From an uncultured Alphaproteobacteria bacterium (GTDB lineage: Bacteria > Pseudomonadota > Alphaproteobacteria > HIMB59 > GCA-002718135), in NCBI GenBank assembly GCA_902595855.1, contig CACJRY010000006.1, forward strand, positions 33,761-97,760: a stretch of 64,000 nt of DNA, written 5' to 3'. This document shows, piece after piece, positions 61,569-64,000 of the stretch (positions are counted from its first letter, which is position 1; each line of letters opens with the position of its first letter). Below the pieces are notes generated by a model that saw only the letters and a list, made by a program, of their open reading frames with translations, ran no database searches and was not told the origin of the DNA. The position numbers and the translations under genes are program-made.

Positions 61569-62405
61569 ATGTCTTTTAAATATTCGTACAACACAATTGT
61601 TTATTCAGGAGAAGATTATCTTACTCAGGTAAAAAGATTAAATAAGTTTGGTTATGATGGGATTGAGCTTGTTGGAGAACCAAGTTGGTATGATTTCAAT
61701 GAAGTAAACAAACTAAATGAAGAATATAATATTAAAGTTAATTCTATTTGTTCAATATTTACAAGTGAAAGAGATTTAATTCATCCCGAAAAATCAATGA
61801 GAGTCAAAGCAATTGATTATTGTAAAGAAATTGCAGATATGGGTGCAGAAATTCAATCAACTACAATGATCGTAGCCCCCTCTCCTGTTGGAAAGATAGA
61901 GTCGTTGAAATCTGAAGAGGAAGAAATGAAATATGCAATTGAATCTATTCAGCAGATTGGAGATTATGCTCAAAAAGTTGGCATTAATATTTCTATTGAA
62001 CCTTGGAACAGATATGAAACATATTTTATAAATAGATTAGAGCAGGCTGAAAGAATATTGGACGCATTGGATCTAACAAATGCAGGTATTCATGGTGATA
62101 CATTTCATATGTCTATTGAAGAGGTGAATATTGCAAATGCGTACAAAAAAATTGGATCTAAATTAAATCACTGTCATATCGCTGACTCTAATCGTGCAGC
62201 TCCAGGAACTGGTCACACTGATTTCAAACCAATCCTTCAAGCATTAAAAGACATTAATTTTAATAATTACATAACAATGGAACTTATTCCTCCAGTGTCA
62301 GATCCTTTTGCTTGCGTTAGAGGTGGTAAAGCTGAAGAGTTCAAAGATAATTACACTGAACAATCAATTAAACATTTAAAAAATATTGAGAAAGATTTAG
62401 AATAA
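61569..62405 (+). CDS. Sugar phosphate isomerase/epimerase
   Basis: 278 residues of the xylose-isomerase-like TIM barrel. Metal-site segments: ISIEPWNRYETYF (Glu), IHGDTFHMSIEE (Asp, His), NHCHIADSNRAAPGTGH (His and the R-x-x-PGxG loop) and ITMELIPP (Glu). It is closest in pattern to ketose 3-epimerases. It has an AAGGA ribosome site and 11-base spacing from the oxidoreductase gene, so it belongs to the same operon. Confidence 0.86.
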   Translation: MSFKYSYNTIVYSGEDYLTQVKRLNKFGYDGIELVGEPSWYDFNEVNKLNEEYNIKVNSICSIFTSERDLIHPEKSMRVKAIDYCKEIADMGAEIQSTTMIVAPSPVGKIESLKSEEEEMKYAIESIQQIGDYAQKVGINISIEPWNRYETYFINRLEQAERILDALDLTNAGIHGDTFHMSIEEVNIANAYKKIGSKLNHCHIADSNRAAPGTGHTDFKPILQALKDINFNNYITMELIPPVSDPFACVRGGKAEEFKDNYTEQSIKHLKNIEKDLE

Positions 62406-62410
62406 TTAGT

Positions 62411-63358
62411 ATGCAAAAGAAATATGATACAACAGTTCTAGGATTAGTTGTTTTGGATATCTTAGGAAGACCTGTTTCAAAAATACCTGAAGGAGGTAAT
62501 CTTGCTTACATTGATGAATTAAGATTAACTGTTGCTGGTACAGCTGGCGGAACTGTAATAGACTGCGCTAAACTAGGTGTATCGACTTTAGGAGTTGGTG
62601 CAGTTGGAGACGATGAAAAGGCAGATTTTGTAATATCAACTTTAGAAAAATTTGGTGTTGATACCATTGGTTTTGAAAGACTAAAAGGAATACCAACATC
62701 ATCAACAATTTTAAATATCAGACCTAATGGGGAAAGACCAGCTTTACACTTAAGAGGTGCTTGTGATTATTTTCTTCCACCTGAAAAAGAAAAAGTTGAT
62801 ATATATGATTGTAAAGTTTTTCATCTTGGTGGCACTGGTTTACTTAAAAAACTTGATGGACCAGTTTCAGTAAATATATTAAAAGAAGCCAAGAGCAGAG
62901 GTTGCATTACTACATGGGATTTAATTGGAGCAACTAAAGAGACAGCAAGTATTGTTGACCCTCTTCTCCCATACATAGATTATTTTATGCCTAGTATTGA
63001 AGAGGCAAGTATAATGTGCGGCCTAGAAAAACCTGAGGATGTTGCAAAATATTATTTAGATGGTGGAGTCAAAAACTGTGTACTAACTATGGGTGGCGAA
63101 GGTTCTTTATTTATGAATAAGGATAATAAAATAATTACTCCAGCTTTTGATATTAATGTAGTTGATACAACAGGCTGTGGAGATGCGTTTGACGCAGGTA
63201 TGATTGTTGCATTGATTAAAGAAATGGATATTGAAACTTCTCTAAAATTTGCAACAATTACATCGGGTCTCGTTGCAACTGGATTAGGTTCTGATGCAGG
63301 TATTATAAATTTTGAAGACTGCATAGAAAAAATGAACACCTTTAAAATAAAACAATAA
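62411..63358 (+). CDS. PfkB-family carbohydrate kinase
   Basis: 315 residues with the ribokinase/PfkB layout. The N-terminal signature region is GTAGGTVIDCAKLG (near 43), and the C-terminal signature DTTGCGDAFDAGMIVAL (near 252) holds the catalytic Asp and anion hole. It phosphorylates a sugar or sugar acid with ATP. It lies 5 bases after an epimerase gene and before a class II aldolase, giving the order epimerise, phosphorylate, cleave. Confidence 0.87.
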   Translation: MQKKYDTTVLGLVVLDILGRPVSKIPEGGNLAYIDELRLTVAGTAGGTVIDCAKLGVSTLGVGAVGDDEKADFVISTLEKFGVDTIGFERLKGIPTSSTILNIRPNGERPALHLRGACDYFLPPEKEKVDIYDCKVFHLGGTGLLKKLDGPVSVNILKEAKSRGCITTWDLIGATKETASIVDPLLPYIDYFMPSIEEASIMCGLEKPEDVAKYYLDGGVKNCVLTMGGEGSLFMNKDNKIITPAFDINVVDTTGCGDAFDAGMIVALIKEMDIETSLKFATITSGLVATGLGSDAGIINFEDCIEKMNTFKIKQ

Positions 63359-63417
63359 TTTTTATTACTTGTGAAAAATAATTATTATTTTTTAAAAAAT
63401 AATGTAACTAATCAAAT

Positions 63418-64000
63418 ATGAAAAATAACTGGAATCAAAATGAAGCAAATAATTTTATTAGATTATATAAGCAAAAAAATATATCGAAAGATTTAGCTTT
63501 AAGAGTTTACACTACGCAACTGTTGGGTAAAAATAATAAATTAGTTCTTCACGGTGGTGGCAATACATCATTGAAAACAACTGCAAAAAATATTTTTGGA
63601 GAAAAAATTGACGTTATGCATGTCAAAGGTAGTGGTTGGGATATGGGATCAATTGATTCTCCTGGTCTACCAGCAGTTGAGTTAAAGCCATTACTAAAAA
63701 CAAAAAAATTATCTAAATTAAATGACTTTGATATGGTTAATCTGCAAAGAAGATGTCTACTAGACTCAAAATCACCAAATCCTTCAGTAGAAACATTACT
63801 TCATGCTTTTCTACCTTTCAAATTCATAGATCACACACATGCAAATGCTATTTTAAGTTTAATCGATCAACCAAATGATGTTGAAATTTGTAAAAAAATA
63901 TTTGGTAAAAAAATGGGTATTGTTCCTTATGTAATTCCTGGATTTGATCTAGCAAAATTAGCTTATAAAGTTTTTAAAGAAAATGAAAAAGTAGAAGGTT
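63418..64000 (+). CDS. Class II aldolase (RhaD/aldolase-SDR type), 5' part
   Basis: The first 194 codons of a gene cut by the right edge. LVLHGGGNTSLKTTAK (near 42) and VKGSGWDMGSID match the phosphate-binding part of class II aldolases. Zinc histidines appear in FIDHTHANA (near 141), followed by GIVPYVIPGFDLA. This form matches the N-terminus of the bifunctional rhamnulose-1-phosphate aldolase/short-chain dehydrogenase proteins. It would cleave the product of the PfkB kinase into two smaller carbon units. The C-terminal SDR part, if present, is outside the window. Confidence 0.82.
   Translation, partial: MKNNWNQNEANNFIRLYKQKNISKDLALRVYTTQLLGKNNKLVLHGGGNTSLKTTAKNIFGEKIDVMHVKGSGWDMGSIDSPGLPAVELKPLLKTKKLSKLNDFDMVNLQRRCLLDSKSPNPSVETLLHAFLPFKFIDHTHANAILSLIDQPNDVEICKKIFGKKMGIVPYVIPGFDLAKLAYKVFKENEKVEG

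Noticed and set aside
1..64000. CRISPR arrays, insertion sequences, rRNA genes, replication origin
   Set aside because: No regularly spaced repeats, transposase genes, rRNA segments or DnaA-box clusters were seen on reading through the window.

Overview
This window looks like a stretch of chromosome from a free-living, AT-rich marine alphaproteobacterium. GC is roughly 30 percent by eye, genes are tightly packed, and there is a close relative of Pelagibacter DmdA (DMSP demethylase), a ChvI-like response regulator, an AlkB-type hydroxylase and a large carbohydrate and polyol catabolic block. A HIMB59/AEGEAN-169-like or SAR11-neighbouring lineage would fit. That placement is inference from gene content, not a measured phylogeny.

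Layout. (1) 1-14.1 kb is mixed chromosomal content: the end of a bactofilin gene, a membrane-anchored zinc-protease-like protein, a DUF4396 membrane protein, an exported Asp-rich repeat protein, an aldo/keto reductase, an SMR-type transporter with its methyltransferase, a DDAH-type hydrolase, a histone-deacetylase-like amidohydrolase, a run of small ferredoxin-like-fold proteins, AlkB and an orphan OmpR-type regulator. (2) 14.1-15.7 kb holds two unrecognised proteins. (3) At 15,849-15,889 lies the 5' half of a tRNA-Arg(CCU) gene, broken just 3' of the anticodon loop. From there to a tyrosine recombinase at 34.7-35.8 kb I read one integrative element of about 20 kb. (4) From 35.9 kb to the end are EamA exporters, a MOSC protein, DmdA and a carbohydrate/polyol block.

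Inside the element there are three adjoining defence-type blocks. A minus-strand operon (19.9 to 15.9 kb) has seven genes joined by overlaps or very short gaps: an ARPP-1-domain protein, a 34-residue membrane peptide, a DUF2130 nuclease-like protein, a 105-residue membrane protein, a 59-residue single-span protein and two unknowns. A plus-strand pair at 20.0-23.3 kb is an OLD/AriA-like ATPase with a 387-residue partner. A plus-strand operon (23.3-33.7 kb) carries a sigma-32-like factor, a TerB-like protein, a MORC-type GHKL ATPase, a Z1 helicase-like ATPase, a DUF4420 PD-(D/E)XK protein, an AIPR protein, a restriction-endonuclease-like protein and a cytosine-5 DNA methyltransferase. A CobB-like sirtuin and the integrase close the element. 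The MORC/Z1/AIPR core is a known class of restriction system. The seven-gene ARPP-1/DUF2130 operon and the sigma plus TerB leader are the parts I do not recognise as described.

The metabolic block appears devoted to small polyols and ketoses. An ABC importer (binding protein, two permeases, two different ATPases and a small membrane protein) is arranged like the glycerol GlpSTPQV type and is followed by a short-chain dehydrogenase and a DhaL-DhaK kinase. A second DhaK and DhaL flank a triosephosphate-isomerase-like gene and stand divergent to an RpiB-like isomerase. That is the enzyme set used for tetrulose phosphates in erythritol and threitol pathways. Around them are four TIM-barrel sugar isomerase/epimerases, two Gfo/Idh/MocA oxidoreductases, a PfkB kinase, a class II aldolase and an AcoA/AcoB/AcoC-type TPP-dependent complex. 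The triosephosphate-isomerase-like gene carries a one-base frameshift in a homopolymer tract, so it is either a recent pseudogene or a sequence error.
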